64,000 nucleotides of DNA from contig JACDOD010000004.1 of assembly GCA_017656265.1 (NCBI GenBank), positions 62,001 to 126,000 on the forward strand, in the 5' to 3' direction. Positions within the stretch are counted from its first letter, which is position 1, and every line of letters begins with the position of its first letter. This document shows, one piece after another, positions 54,696 to 62,346 of this stretch. The DNA comes from Bacillaceae bacterium. Lineage in GTDB: Bacteria; Bacillota; Bacilli; Bacillales; Alkalibacillaceae. Under the pieces are notes generated by a model. That model was not told the origin of the DNA and did not search any database. It saw only the letters and a list, made by a program, of their open reading frames with translations. Made by a program: the position numbers and the translations under genes.

Positions 54696-54712
54696 GGAAA
54701 GGAGTTTTATTT
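54678..54712 (+). terminator. Terminator of the maltodextrin operon
   Basis: CTCCTTCCTC (54679-54688) pairs with GAGGAAAGGAG (54694-54704), followed by TTTTATTTAT. The loop contains the regulator stop codon. Confidence 0.78.
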
Positions 54713-54819
54713 ATGGCTGACTGGCGATGTGTGTCTGATCCCATAAAAATATGAACCATGAACAGGACGAACAAAAGGGCTAAAGAAATATTTGTGCCGT
54801 CAAAATTTAGACCCTCATG

Positions 54820-54957
54820 GTCGACTAAAACCGGCCACGTCCTGTGGCCAACGTCGACACTAGCACGCCCTGTGTGTCGCGGGATGAGCACGAGCCAAAA
54901 ATCCAGAGAGACCGTGAAGAATGAGCGATTGAGGAAGCCATAGGCATGGCCCGCGGG
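54820..54957. repeat. Nested-palindrome intergenic element
   Basis: GTCGAC (54820-54825) and GTCGAC (54853-54858) enclose GGCCAC (54833-54838) and GTGGCC (54844-54849), giving nested stems. The flank continues with GTGTGTCGCGGG and ends near CCCGCGGGAAGCGAAGT. From memory it resembles degenerate Bacillaceae intergenic repeats containing CCCGCGGAAAGCGAAGT. No coding gene lies in the 371-base gap 54696-55066. Confidence 0.55.
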
Positions 54958-54980
54958 AAGCGAAGTCTATTGATAAAATA

Positions 54981-55055
54981 AAGAGATCCGAACGATATTT
55001 TGTGAAATGAATATCGTTCGGATCTTTTATTGTTTTTGTCACTTTTTTCGTAGCC
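54981..55055. repeat. CCGAAC palindromic repeat, copy 5
   Basis: GATCCGAACGATATT pairs with AATATCGTTCGGATC (core 54981-55027), followed by TTTTATTG. A degraded right end TTTTTGTCAC...TAGCCTC reaches 55055. It is adjacent to the stop of the leftward gene at 55067. Confidence 0.78.
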
Positions 55056-55066
55056 TCTTTCATATG

Positions 55067-55258
55067 TTACATATACACATCCTGATAGGCAGACACCGCA
55101 CCCTGTTCATGGAGTTCTTTAAAGAGGCTATAGTAATCTTCAATGTGTAAATTTCCCCTTATATATTGCTGCTGACAAAAATCCAATAAATCGTTAACGG
55201 ACTCTGGCTGCTGGTTTCGCTGGTTTACATATTCGCTTATTAATTGATTCACGGTCAT
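55067..55258 (-). CDS. YppF-like small protein
   Basis: This 63-aa protein begins MTVNQLISEYVNQRNQQPESVNDLLDFCQQQYIRG and continues NLHIEDYYSLFKELHEQGA. The VNDLLDFxxxxYI and IxxYYxLxxxLxxxGA pattern resembles the B. subtilis YppF family as I remember it. It is soluble and acidic-helical, with AAGGAGG upstream of its ATG. Function is unknown. It is monocistronic and flanked on both sides by CCGAAC repeat copies. Confidence 0.6.
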   Translation of the reverse strand: MTVNQLISEYVNQRNQQPESVNDLLDFCQQQYIRGNLHIEDYYSLFKELHEQGAVSAYQDVYM

Positions 55259-55383
55259 GAGAACTCCTCCTTTGTCTATATGATTATGATGAAGTAAACA
55301 AGAAGTTGTCAGTATTGAGGATTTTTTTACAAGGAATTTAATGTTTGTTGTTGATATTGGATTTAAGCAAACAGAAAAAAAAA

Positions 55384-55458
55384 GATCCGAACTTATTCAT
55401 GTAACGGTTGAATAAAGTTCGGATATGTCATTCCATTTTGTATTTTTGTACCAGACTC
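55384..55458. repeat. CCGAAC palindromic repeat, copy 6
   Basis: GATCCGAACTTATTCAT opposes GGTTGAATAAAGTTCGGATA (core 55384-55425). A right end TTTTTGTACCAGACTC (55443-55458) matches TTTTTGTCCCAGCCTC of copy 4 at 14 of 16 positions. It occupies the 328-base gap between the YppF-like and DegV genes, otherwise empty. Confidence 0.78.
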
Positions 55459-55586
55459 TTTTCGGTGATATACTTCGAATTTTGTTGGTTACATGTCTGT
55501 CAATCAGCATGTTCCTCATACTATAATCCGTATTTTTCCCAAATACCTTAACCTGTTAATATTCTGGTACAGGGCCTACATTCATT

Positions 55587-56447
55587 TTATTTATACGTAT
55601 CATTCAAAAAGAACAGGGCGATGGTTCCTGGTCCGGCATGGGCGCCGATCGCAGCTCCAATAGTATGAATCAGAATTTCTTTAGGGTTAAATTTTTCCCG
55701 AATCATGCCAGCGAGCTTCTCGGCATGATCAGGATCGTCTCCATGGCTGATGGCAATGACCTGATTGTTAATGTCATCCCCTCTCTCCTCCATTATTTCC
55801 ACCATTCGTTTCAATACTTTTTTCGATCCTCTAATTTTTTCCAGTGGGACAAGTTTTCCATCCTCCACGTGCAGAAGAGGTTTGATTTTTAATAAACTCC
55901 CCATAAATGCCTGGGTGCGGCTTACACGCCCGCCACGGTAAAGATATTCGAGGTCATCTACGGTGAAAATATGTTCCATATGAGAGGCATGATATTCAGC
56001 CATTTCCAGGATTTTTTCTCGTGATGCGCCATCTTTTGCAAGTTTGGCAGCTCTATGAGCAACCAGTCCATAGCCGAGAGAAGCGCATTTTGTATCGAAC
56101 ACATCAAGCTGGGCATCAGGGAATTCTTCTTTCACTTGCTGCTCGGCTATTTTTGCACTCTGGTATGTACCGGAAAGTTCGGAGGAAAAAGCCAGATAGA
56201 CACAGGGCTCGCCTTTTTCGGCATACTTCTTAAAGACTTGAAAAAATGATTCAGGTGTGGCCTGTGCAGTTTTAGGTGCCGCACCATTTCGCATTTCCTG
56301 ATACACCGTTTCAGATTCAATGGTTCGAGAGTCTTCATAGTCCTGTCCATTTAAGTGAACCAGAAGCGGAACCATATCAGCCTGGAACTCATCATAAAAA
56401 CTTTTTGGCAAATCGCTGGCGGAATCAACAATAATATTGACGTTCAT
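55587..56447 (-). CDS. DegV-family fatty-acid-binding protein (FakB/YitS-like)
   Basis: This 286-aa DegV protein has the N-terminal VDSASDLP motif, SFFQVF, LSSTYQS-type AFSSELSGTYQSA (fatty-acid carboxylate contacts), YLYRGGRVSRTQA and a C-terminal GAAIGAHAGPGTIALFF. DegV proteins bind a fatty acid and present it to the FakA kinase for phosphorylation, feeding exogenous fatty acids into phospholipid. It is divergent from yitT, as expected for B. subtilis YitS. Start ATG 56447 follows GTGGGGG. Binding specificity is not predictable. Confidence 0.9.
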   Translation of the reverse strand: MNVNIIVDSASDLPKSFYDEFQADMVPLLVHLNGQDYEDSRTIESETVYQEMRNGAAPKTAQATPESFFQVFKKYAEKGEPCVYLAFSSELSGTYQSAKIAEQQVKEEFPDAQLDVFDTKCASLGYGLVAHRAAKLAKDGASREKILEMAEYHASHMEHIFTVDDLEYLYRGGRVSRTQAFMGSLLKIKPLLHVEDGKLVPLEKIRGSKKVLKRMVEIMEERGDDINNQVIAISHGDDPDHAEKLAGMIREKFNPKEILIHTIGAAIGAHAGPGTIALFFLNDTYK

Positions 56448-56549
56448 TTTTAACCCCCACTATAATAGTTCTAATGATTTGTTTTTAGTTTATAGTTCTA
56501 ATATCATTCCGTCAATGATTATGGAAAAATATAGACTCAGGAGGATTTT

Positions 56550-57404
56550 ATGTTTTTATTTGAAATCAAACGATTTTTAATCGTAATTATAGGTTCTTTT
56601 TTCAATGCCATTGCATTGAATTTGTTTTTAATTGAAGCGAATGTATATGCCAGCGGATTTGCAGGGCTGGCACAGCTTATATCCAGTTATTTTAAGGATT
56701 TTGTAGGGCTGAACATATCAACTGGTATTTTGCTTTTCCTTTTAAACATCCCTGTCATCATTCTCGGATGGAAAAAAGTCGGGAAGGGATTTACGATATA
56801 CAGTCTGCTTTCCGTTTTGATGATGACATTTTTTTTATCGGTAATCCCTGTTCAGGCATGGTCCAGTGATATTATTCTAAACGCCGTTTTCGGCGGTGTA
56901 ATCGGCGGAGTTGGTGTCGGCTTGACATTAAAATGGGGTGCTTCAACCGGTGGCCTTGATATTATCGCCATGATTTTATCCCGGATGAAAGATCGACCGG
57001 TGGGAAAATATTTTCTGATGTTTAATGCCGTAATCATTTTTATGGCCGGATGGTTATATGAACCCGAAAAATCCCTTTATACGATGGTTACCCTGTATGT
57101 TTCAACAAGAGTAATTGATGCGATTCATACCCGTCATGAAAAGCTTACTGCCATGGTTGTTACATCAAGGGCCGACGAAATGATTAAGGTGGTTCAAAAA
57201 CGAATGCTCAGGGGAGTTACATCTGTCCCGGCCCAGGGCGGGTTTACCAGACGGGATAAGAACATGCTGTTTATCGTCATTACCAGGTATGAATTGTATG
57301 ATTTGGAGAAAATTATAAAAGAAATTGACCCACATGCCTTTACCAATATTGTGCAGACAACGGGAATTTTTGGATTCTTCCGAAGAGATGACGCAAAGGT
57401 GTAA
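56550..57404 (+). CDS. yitT: YitT-family membrane protein (DUF161/DUF2179)
   Basis: This 284-aa protein has five or six N-terminal membrane helices, with FNAIALNLFLIEANVYASGFAG at the start and the GASTGGLDIIA signature. A cytosolic DUF2179 domain (MLRGVTSVPAQGGFTRRDKNMLFIVITRYE begins near 219) ends in AFTNIVQTTGIFGFF. Function is unknown in Bacilli; the family is widespread in Firmicutes. ATG follows AGGAGG. Neighbour of a DegV gene, as in the yitS-yitT pair. Confidence 0.9.
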   Translation: MFLFEIKRFLIVIIGSFFNAIALNLFLIEANVYASGFAGLAQLISSYFKDFVGLNISTGILLFLLNIPVIILGWKKVGKGFTIYSLLSVLMMTFFLSVIPVQAWSSDIILNAVFGGVIGGVGVGLTLKWGASTGGLDIIAMILSRMKDRPVGKYFLMFNAVIIFMAGWLYEPEKSLYTMVTLYVSTRVIDAIHTRHEKLTAMVVTSRADEMIKVVQKRMLRGVTSVPAQGGFTRRDKNMLFIVITRYELYDLEKIIKEIDPHAFTNIVQTTGIFGFFRRDDAKV

Positions 57405-57470
57405 CTTAAAATATTTCGGGGCGTCTATAAAAATGAAAGAAAGACAAATAGAAAAAGGATGTGTGAAACA

Positions 57471-58370
57471 ATGAAAAAGTTACTCTTTCCATTAGTAGCT
57501 GCTTTACTTTTCATCATGGCAGCCTGCGGGACTGATAATGCGTCTAATGGTGATGGAGGCAACCAGGGGGGCAATGATGATCAAACTCAGCATCAGACGG
57601 ATCAGAACGATAATGGGGATGATCAGGTGACAGATGAGCCAGAAGATTTAACCGATGAAGAAATTCAAGCTTTAATTGAACAACTGGATTTTTATGTTTC
57701 TGTTAAGCCGGAAAAGGATCAAACTACCTTCACAATGGAACTGCTGAATACAGGAGAAGAGACCATTGAATTAGGCTTTTCTTCTGGTCAACAGTATGAA
57801 ATTGTAGTAACAGATCCGGAATCAGGAGACGAAATTTACCGGTATTCAAAAGGTAAAGCCTTTACAGAAGCTTTTGTTTACAAGCCAGTTGAACCAGGAG
57901 AAGCACTTTCCTGGACAGAAACATGGGCGTATGAAGGGGATATAGAACCTGGTTCCTATCAGGCGGAAGTGACTTTGCTGCCTGCACAGATTAACAAACA
58001 AGTGATCGATGCCAAACCGTTCGTCAAAGACTTTACTTTTGCCATTCCAGATGAGGCAGAATCAACGGCTTTTCGTAATGTTGAAGTAGAAGGGACCAAT
58101 GGAAAGTATAAGGTAACAGGTGAAGCCAGGGTATTTGAAGGTGTCTTTATGTACAACGTAGAAGATGGACATCAGCTTCTTGTAGAAGATACTCCTGTAC
58201 AGGTGGGAGAAGGAGCACCGAGCTGGTCTGAATTTGAAATCGAGATTGACATTCCTGAAGATCAGCTGCCTGTGAATGGAACCTTAACCCTTGTCCTGTA
58301 TGAAGGAAGTGCAAAAGACGGCACACCGACCAATCAGGTTTACGTTTCTCTTGAACAAATTATTCAATAA
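57471..58370 (+). CDS. Lipoprotein with BsuPI and Gmad2-like domains
   Basis: This 299-aa lipoprotein has lipobox MAAC (Cys19) and a G/N/D/Q-rich linker (about 20-60). A BsuPI-like domain follows (about 70-195; FYVSVKPEKDQTTFTMEL, NTGEETIELGFSSGQQYE, PGEALSWTETW). Its C-terminal domain (about 200-297) has VTGEARVFEGVFMYNVEDG and LVLYEGSAKDGT, resembling Gmad2, the immunoglobulin-like domain linked to spore germination. BsuPI was named for the intracellular protease inhibitor of B. subtilis. ATG 57471 gives a proper signal peptide; the upstream ATG (57459) overlaps AAAAGGA. A shorter paralogue lies beyond the IS200 element. Confidence 0.82.
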   Translation: MKKLLFPLVAALLFIMAACGTDNASNGDGGNQGGNDDQTQHQTDQNDNGDDQVTDEPEDLTDEEIQALIEQLDFYVSVKPEKDQTTFTMELLNTGEETIELGFSSGQQYEIVVTDPESGDEIYRYSKGKAFTEAFVYKPVEPGEALSWTETWAYEGDIEPGSYQAEVTLLPAQINKQVIDAKPFVKDFTFAIPDEAESTAFRNVEVEGTNGKYKVTGEARVFEGVFMYNVEDGHQLLVEDTPVQVGEGAPSWSEFEIEIDIPEDQLPVNGTLTLVLYEGSAKDGTPTNQVYVSLEQIIQ

Positions 58371-58387
58371 TGAAGAAGCAGAAAATA

Positions 58388-58461
58388 TAGGCTGGACAAA
58401 ATTGAAATGATCATGACATATCCGAACTGTATTCACTCGTTGCATGAATCGGTTCGGATAT
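58388..58461. repeat. CCGAAC palindromic repeat, copy 7
   Basis: Left end AGGCTGGACAAAA (from 58389) resembles GAGGCTGGGACAAAA. The core ATATCCGAACTGTATTCA pairs with TGAATCGGTTCGGATAT (58418-58461) and is followed by nine T. It acts as a likely terminator of the lipoprotein gene and abuts the IS200 left end. Confidence 0.78.
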
Positions 58462-58534
58462 TTTTTTTTAATGTTTTTGAAAACCCCTGGCTATGCCAGG
58501 GGTTCCGGAAAGCTTTTAGCGTGGGATAAAAAAA

Positions 58535-58597
58535 GCCTCACTTCATGGTAAGATATAGTAGGTTTCCCGACCACTGCATCTTACCAGAGAAGGAGGC
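58535..58597 (+). promoter_or_regulatory. Ribosome-site-sequestering stem of the IS200 transposase mRNA
   Basis: GCCTCACTTCATGGTAAGAT (58535-58554) pairs with the segment 58578-58597 with few mismatches, burying AAGGAGG. Such 5' structures limiting transposase translation are known for IS200. Confidence 0.75.
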
Positions 58598-58604
58598 ATG
58601 TCCA

Positions 58605-59075
58605 ATGAAGGACAAGAATAGTTTAGCACACACAACATGGAATTGTAAGTATCACATTGTATTTGCACCAAAGTACAGAAGACAAATTATTTATGGTAAG
58701 TATAAAAAGAGTATAGGGCAAATTATCAGAGCTCTATGTGAACGGAAAGGCGTAACGATTCACGAGGCAAATGCTTGTTCTGATCATATTCATATGTTAG
58801 TAAGTATTCCACCAAAGTTAAGTGTATCTCAATTTATGGGCTATTTAAAAGGGAAAAGTAGCCTTATGATATTCGATCGTCATGCCAATCTAAAATACAG
58901 ATACGGGAATCGAAAATTTTGGTGTAGAGGATTTTATGTGGATACAGTGGGACGAAATAAAAAGAAAATTCAGGAATATATTCGGAATCAGCTTAAAGAA
59001 GACTATATGAGTGATCAACTCACACTATTTGAAGAGTACGATCCGTTTACAGGGCAAAAAAATAAGAAGAATTAA
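58605..59075 (+). CDS. tnpA: IS200-type TnpA transposase (Y1 HUH)
   Basis: This 156-aa transposase begins MKDKNSLAHTTWNCKYHIVFAPKYRR. It has the HUH metal motif His61-Ile-His63 (SDHIHMLVS), GKFWCRGFYVDTVG-like RKFWCRGFYVDTVG, and catalytic Tyr125 in KKIQEYIRNQ, so all catalytic residues are intact. It cuts and rejoins single-stranded element ends. ATG 58605 is 9 bases after AAGGAGG; an upstream in-frame start lies inside the sequestering stem. No tnpB is present, as is normal for IS200. Confidence 0.94.
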   Translation: MKDKNSLAHTTWNCKYHIVFAPKYRRQIIYGKYKKSIGQIIRALCERKGVTIHEANACSDHIHMLVSIPPKLSVSQFMGYLKGKSSLMIFDRHANLKYRYGNRKFWCRGFYVDTVGRNKKKIQEYIRNQLKEDYMSDQLTLFEEYDPFTGQKNKKN

Positions 59076-59334
59076 GAGATTCTTTAAGAAACAGTGGGTA
59101 AATGTGGTGCAAGAGGGAAACCCTTTCGGTGGGCCTTTTAGGCCGAGGCCGGTAATAGAGGCTTCTAGCCGCAGAGCAAACCACCAGTTCACACTGGTGG
59201 TTTTGTTTCTGTCAAAATGCTTTGCTTTCCGGGGTCTTCCACTTTTCTTTATGGCTGATTAACAAAATGATCTTTCTAAAAAAGAAACGTTTCCCATTCC
59301 AAAACGACCAACTATAATAAAAGCGGGATGTGAA

Positions 59335-60024
59335 GTGAAAGTGAGGAATATGAACTTTCTGGTTTTCGTTTTGATGGTGGTTACCCTTTCATCATGTGGA
59401 AAAATTGATCGAGGAGCTGATGAGAATCAGAAGTTGGATTTTGGATACGCATCTTCTGAGGAAATCAAGCATCATTTAAAGATCCATGAACTGGGGCCGA
59501 AGGAAATAAAGGGAGGTCCCATTAAATTTTTTGTTAAACCAGAACCATCAGAAGCTCGTCCGATCATCGTAAAACCAGAAAAAACAATTAGGGTGATCAA
59601 CTTACCGGTTAAAGAAAAAACGGACAGTAAAGACATTGAACCCCTTATCAGGCAGCTGAAATTTACTGCAGCTGCTAGTACAAAAAACCATCAAACATAT
59701 TTCGAAATGGAAATCAAAAACACTGGTAATGAAGTAATAGAACTTGAATACGGTTCTTCCCAGAAATTTGATATAATCGTTTCAGGTTCTGATACAGGTA
59801 AAAAGCTATATCATTTCTCGCAGGACCGTGTTTTTCTTACGGTCATAACCCATGAGATGATCAGCCCGGGGGAAACCATTACATGGCGTGATACGTGGCC
59901 CCACCCGGAACTTTTAGAGTCTGGAAATTATGAAGTAACGATGATGTTAACACCGGGAAAAATAAACCAGCAGCGGATTCTCAATACCCCATTTGTTAAA
60001 CAGACAACTATTTCCATACCCTGA
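59335..60024 (+). CDS. BsuPI-domain lipoprotein, paralogue of 57471-58370
   Basis: This 229-aa protein has a signal and lipobox LSSC (Cys21), then a K/P/I-rich linker unlike its paralogue. Its BsuPI-like domain (about 110-229; LKFTAAASTKNHQTYFEMEI, NTGNEVIELEYGSSQKFD, SPGETITWRDTW, MLTPGKINQQ) closely parallels the upstream lipoprotein, which has LLPAQINKQ. It lacks the C-terminal Gmad2-like domain. Start GTG 59335 follows GGGATG; ATG 59350 is possible. Probably a tandem duplicate later split by IS200. A terminator follows. Confidence 0.78.
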   Translation: MKVRNMNFLVFVLMVVTLSSCGKIDRGADENQKLDFGYASSEEIKHHLKIHELGPKEIKGGPIKFFVKPEPSEARPIIVKPEKTIRVINLPVKEKTDSKDIEPLIRQLKFTAAASTKNHQTYFEMEIKNTGNEVIELEYGSSQKFDIIVSGSDTGKKLYHFSQDRVFLTVITHEMISPGETITWRDTWPHPELLESGNYEVTMMLTPGKINQQRILNTPFVKQTTISIP

Positions 60025-60032
60025 AAAAGGAG

Positions 60033-60068
60033 ACCTGCAGAATTCCTGACATTCTGCAGGTTTATTTA
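60033..60068 (+). terminator. Terminator of the BsuPI lipoprotein gene
   Basis: ACCTGCAGAA (60033-60042) and TTCTGCAGGT (60052-60061) form a perfect 10-bp stem, followed by TTATTTAT. Confidence 0.85.
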
Positions 60069-60143
60069 TGGTTCAACGTTTTGTTGCCCTATATAAATAT
60101 TCTGTAATAAAATAACAGTATCATTTTTTTCAGGAGGAAAGTG

Positions 60144-60467
60144 ATGACCGTTTATTGTAAACTTGTTCGTGACCGTATACCAGATATCATTAAAAAATCA
60201 GGAAAGCAACTAAAGACGAAAGTATTGGATGAACATGAATTTGAAGCTGAACTTAAAAAGAAAGCACAAGAAGAACTTCAGGAGTATTTTGCAGCAACAA
60301 ATGATAAAGAATCGCTGGAGGAACTGGCTGATTTGCTGGAAATCATCCGCACACTTGCAAGGCTACATGGAGCATCAATGGCTAAATTAGAGCAAATAAG
60401 GAAAAATAAAGAGTTAGAGAGGGGAGGGTTTCAGGATAGAATTTTCTTGATGGAAGTGGAAGAATAG
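60144..60467 (+). CDS. MazG-like NTP pyrophosphohydrolase (COG4997 type)
   Basis: This 107-aa protein begins MTVYCKLVRDRIPDIIKKSGK and has KKAQEELQEYFAATNDKESLEELADLLEIIRTLA, starting near residue 36. The EExxE...ExxD pattern is that of the MazG/all-alpha NTP pyrophosphatase superfamily, and VRDRIPDII marks the house-cleaning phosphoribosyl-ATP pyrophosphohydrolase-like subgroup. Substrates are probably noncanonical nucleotides. ATG 60144 lies 6 bases after AGGAGG; GTG 60141 is too close. It is monocistronic. Confidence 0.87.
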   Translation: MTVYCKLVRDRIPDIIKKSGKQLKTKVLDEHEFEAELKKKAQEELQEYFAATNDKESLEELADLLEIIRTLARLHGASMAKLEQIRKNKELERGGFQDRIFLMEVEE

Positions 60468-60510
60468 CGTATGTAACATTCAGCTTTCAACCAAAAATTT
60501 AAACTGTGTG

Positions 60511-60541
60511 TTGACCCTCCTGTTAGGGGAGCCTCTAAAAT
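60511..60541 (+). promoter_or_regulatory. MerR-type promoter with 19-bp spacer
   Basis: TTGACC (60511-60516) and TAAAAT (60536-60541) are separated by 19 bases, the over-long spacing typical of MerR-family controlled promoters. The spacer contains an imperfect dyad, GACCCTCCTG-TTA-GGGGAGCCTC. It drives the GyrI-like gene 40 bases downstream. Confidence 0.65.
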
Positions 60542-60580
60542 GAATGTGTAAGTCAATATAGAACCCGGGGGATTTACAGC

Positions 60581-61007
60581 ATGTACAGAATGCGGGAAAG
60601 AATTGCGAATTATGATGAATTTTTTAAAATCTATCCAAAAATGGGAAGACAGATGAAGGAGCAGAATGTTACATGTGCAACGCCGGAATATTGCTTTACG
60701 ATCTATCATGACGGAGAGTATAAAGAATCGGATATCGACGTTGAAATTTGCGAGGTTGTAACAGACTTTGGAACGGACACAGAGGATATGACCTTTAAAA
60801 AGGTTCCTGCAGTAGTAAAAGGCGGCATGGGTTATTCATAGAGGCCCTTATTCAAAAATCGGGAATGCATATGCTGCGGTGATGAAGTGGATTGAAGAAA
60901 ATGGGTATGAAATGGCTGGTTTGCCGAGAGAATCATATATAGATGGCATCTGGAATAAAGAAGATCCTGAAGATTGGTTAACAGAGGTGCAAGTACCAAT
61001 AAAATAA
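60581..61007 (+). pseudogene. GyrI-like (AraC/MerR effector-binding) domain gene with frameshift
   Basis: From ATG 60581 (GGGGGA 8 bases upstream) the frame encodes NYDEFFKIYPKMG and CATPEYCFTIYHDGEYKESDIDVEI, then stops at TAG 60839 after YS. In another frame, starting at 60837, the sequence reads HRGPYSKIGNAYAAVMKW, IEENGYEMAGLPRESYIDG, then IWNKEDPEDWLTEVQVPIK and stops at 61007. That is the expected C-terminal half of a stand-alone GyrI-like ligand-binding protein. Loss of a CA dinucleotide (or one extra base) near 60837 explains it. Relatives bind small hydrophobic compounds. Protein product is likely inactive unless frameshifting or a sequence error is involved. Confidence 0.82.
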
Positions 61008-61019
61008 TTTTGATCATAA

Positions 61020-61065
61020 AAAAACTACCTGCCCTGAGTATGTATGAAAAAGGCAGGTAGTTTTT
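61020..61065. terminator. Bidirectional terminator between GyrI-like pseudogene and NifU-N gene
   Basis: AAAACTACCTGCC pairs with GGCAGGTAGTTTT around an 18-base loop, with T-runs on both strands, between convergent genes. Confidence 0.87.
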
Positions 61066-61079
61066 CATGTATGTGGTGA

Positions 61080-61343
61080 TTAATATCCGTGATTTTTGAA
61101 CACTTCTTCTACTTTTGGGATCAAGTCATCCCATTCTGCATCCATACGCTTGTTGACAGTTATAAAATTCTGGTATCCAAAAACATTGTCAACACCATCA
61201 AGTTCCATTAAATCATTCAAAATGGCATGTTCACTAGTTTGACCCGGCATAACAGAGATGCTCCCATCTCCTTCAAAGATAGCCCGGCCAGCTGTGAATT
61301 TCATAGCATTTGGATTTGGTGTCGATTCTGCAATCACACCCAT
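61080..61343 (-). CDS. NifU N-terminal/scaffold domain protein
   Basis: This 87-aa protein carries the Nfu_N signature TPNPNAMKFTAGRAI and GVDNVFGYQNFITVNKR. Stand-alone Nfu_N proteins of Bacilli are thought to assist iron-sulfur cluster assembly or delivery, but they lack the CxxC of the C-terminal NifU domain, so this one cannot itself hold the cluster by that motif. SD is GAGGGA. Convergent with the GyrI-like gene. Role is inferred from domain only. Confidence 0.87.
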   Translation of the reverse strand: MGVIAESTPNPNAMKFTAGRAIFEGDGSISVMPGQTSEHAILNDLMELDGVDNVFGYQNFITVNKRMDAEWDDLIPKVEEVFKNHGY

Positions 61344-61415
61344 AATTATCCCTCCCTCATTCTCTTATATATTAGCATGAAAAGCAAAAGAGTTAAAAGC
61401 CCCTATGATGAACGA

Positions 61416-62246
61416 TTATGTACGTTCAAAAAATAATTTTTGCAGTTTCCGTGTGACGGGCCCGGGTTCTCCATTCCCAACCGTTATGTCATCAATGGCT
61501 GTAATAGGCATGACTTCAGCAGTTGTGGAAGTAATAAATGCCTCGTCGAGCTGTTTTACATCATTTAGAGTCAATACTTTTTCTTCATAAGGGAACTGGT
61601 TTTCCTGACAAATATTCAGGACCGCACGGCGGGTAATTCCGTTTAAAATGTATGGATTAGCGGGATGTGTATAAATAACGCCATTTTTTACACCAAAAAA
61701 GTTAGAAGATGACCCTTCAGTAATATGGTTCTCATTTCGGTAGAACAGGCTTTCAAAGCAGCCTTTCTCCTTCGCTTTTTGTTTTGCCATCGCGTTCCAG
61801 AGCAGATTCAGACTTTTGATATCACATCGAAGCCAGCGCATATCCTCCACAAGTGTCATCTGAACGCCATTTTCCTGGGCTTCAACTGGTCTTTTGACAG
61901 GGATCGGATAAGCTGTAAACACTGGATTTGGCTGGTCAGGGAAACTGTGGTTGCGTGGAGCCGCTCCCCTTGTAATTTGCATGTATACTGCACCATCAGT
62001 GACATCATTTTTCTTCATTATTTCTTTTAATTTTTCTGCTACCCTTTGTTCTTTTACATCATAAGAAATGCCAATTTCCTTTAGACTATTTTGGAGCCGT
62101 TCCAGGTGTTCCGGCAGCATGAAAAAGGCCCCATTGTACATGCGTACTACTTCATAAACACCATCCCCAAATTGATAGCCCCGGTCTTCCATGTCTACAA
62201 CAGCTTTATCTCTTCTGATCAGTTGATCGTTTACCCAAACATACAT
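61416..62246 (-). CDS. dat: D-amino-acid transaminase
   Basis: This 276-aa class-IV PLP enzyme interconverts D-alanine and D-glutamate for peptidoglycan synthesis. PLP Lys144 lies in RCDIKSLNLLWNAMAKQ; other motifs are EDRGYQFGDGVYEVVR, FYRNENHITEGSSSNFF and NGITRRAVL. Length matches Dat of Bacillus. ATG 62246 has GGAGAGGAG upstream; open frame further upstream runs into a 48-bp repeat and is not coding. It is the only gene of its transcript. Confidence 0.93.
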   Translation of the reverse strand: MYVWVNDQLIRRDKAVVDMEDRGYQFGDGVYEVVRMYNGAFFMLPEHLERLQNSLKEIGISYDVKEQRVAEKLKEIMKKNDVTDGAVYMQITRGAAPRNHSFPDQPNPVFTAYPIPVKRPVEAQENGVQMTLVEDMRWLRCDIKSLNLLWNAMAKQKAKEKGCFESLFYRNENHITEGSSSNFFGVKNGVIYTHPANPYILNGITRRAVLNICQENQFPYEEKVLTLNDVKQLDEAFITSTTAEVMPITAIDDITVGNGEPGPVTRKLQKLFFERT

Positions 62247-62346
62247 ATGCTTTTCTCCTCTCCATTGCCAGGGGAATTCTTTTTCATACATATTATCCCT
62301 CTTCCAAAAGGATGTAAAGAGGCTCACCAAAAAATAAGAAAAGCCT

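Larger units (their letters stand above)
58478..59210 (+). mobile_element. IS200/IS605-family insertion sequence (IS200-like)
   Basis: An approximately 730-bp element has a left-end hairpin ACCCCTGGC/GCCAGGGGT (58483-58503), one Y1 transposase gene and a right-end hairpin AACCACCAGT/ACTGGTGGTT (59179-59202). There are no terminal inverted repeats, as expected for HUH single-strand transposons. A long stem at 58535-58597 would hide the transposase ribosome site. Exact ends are estimated from the hairpins. It sits between two BsuPI-domain lipoprotein genes. Confidence 0.85.
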
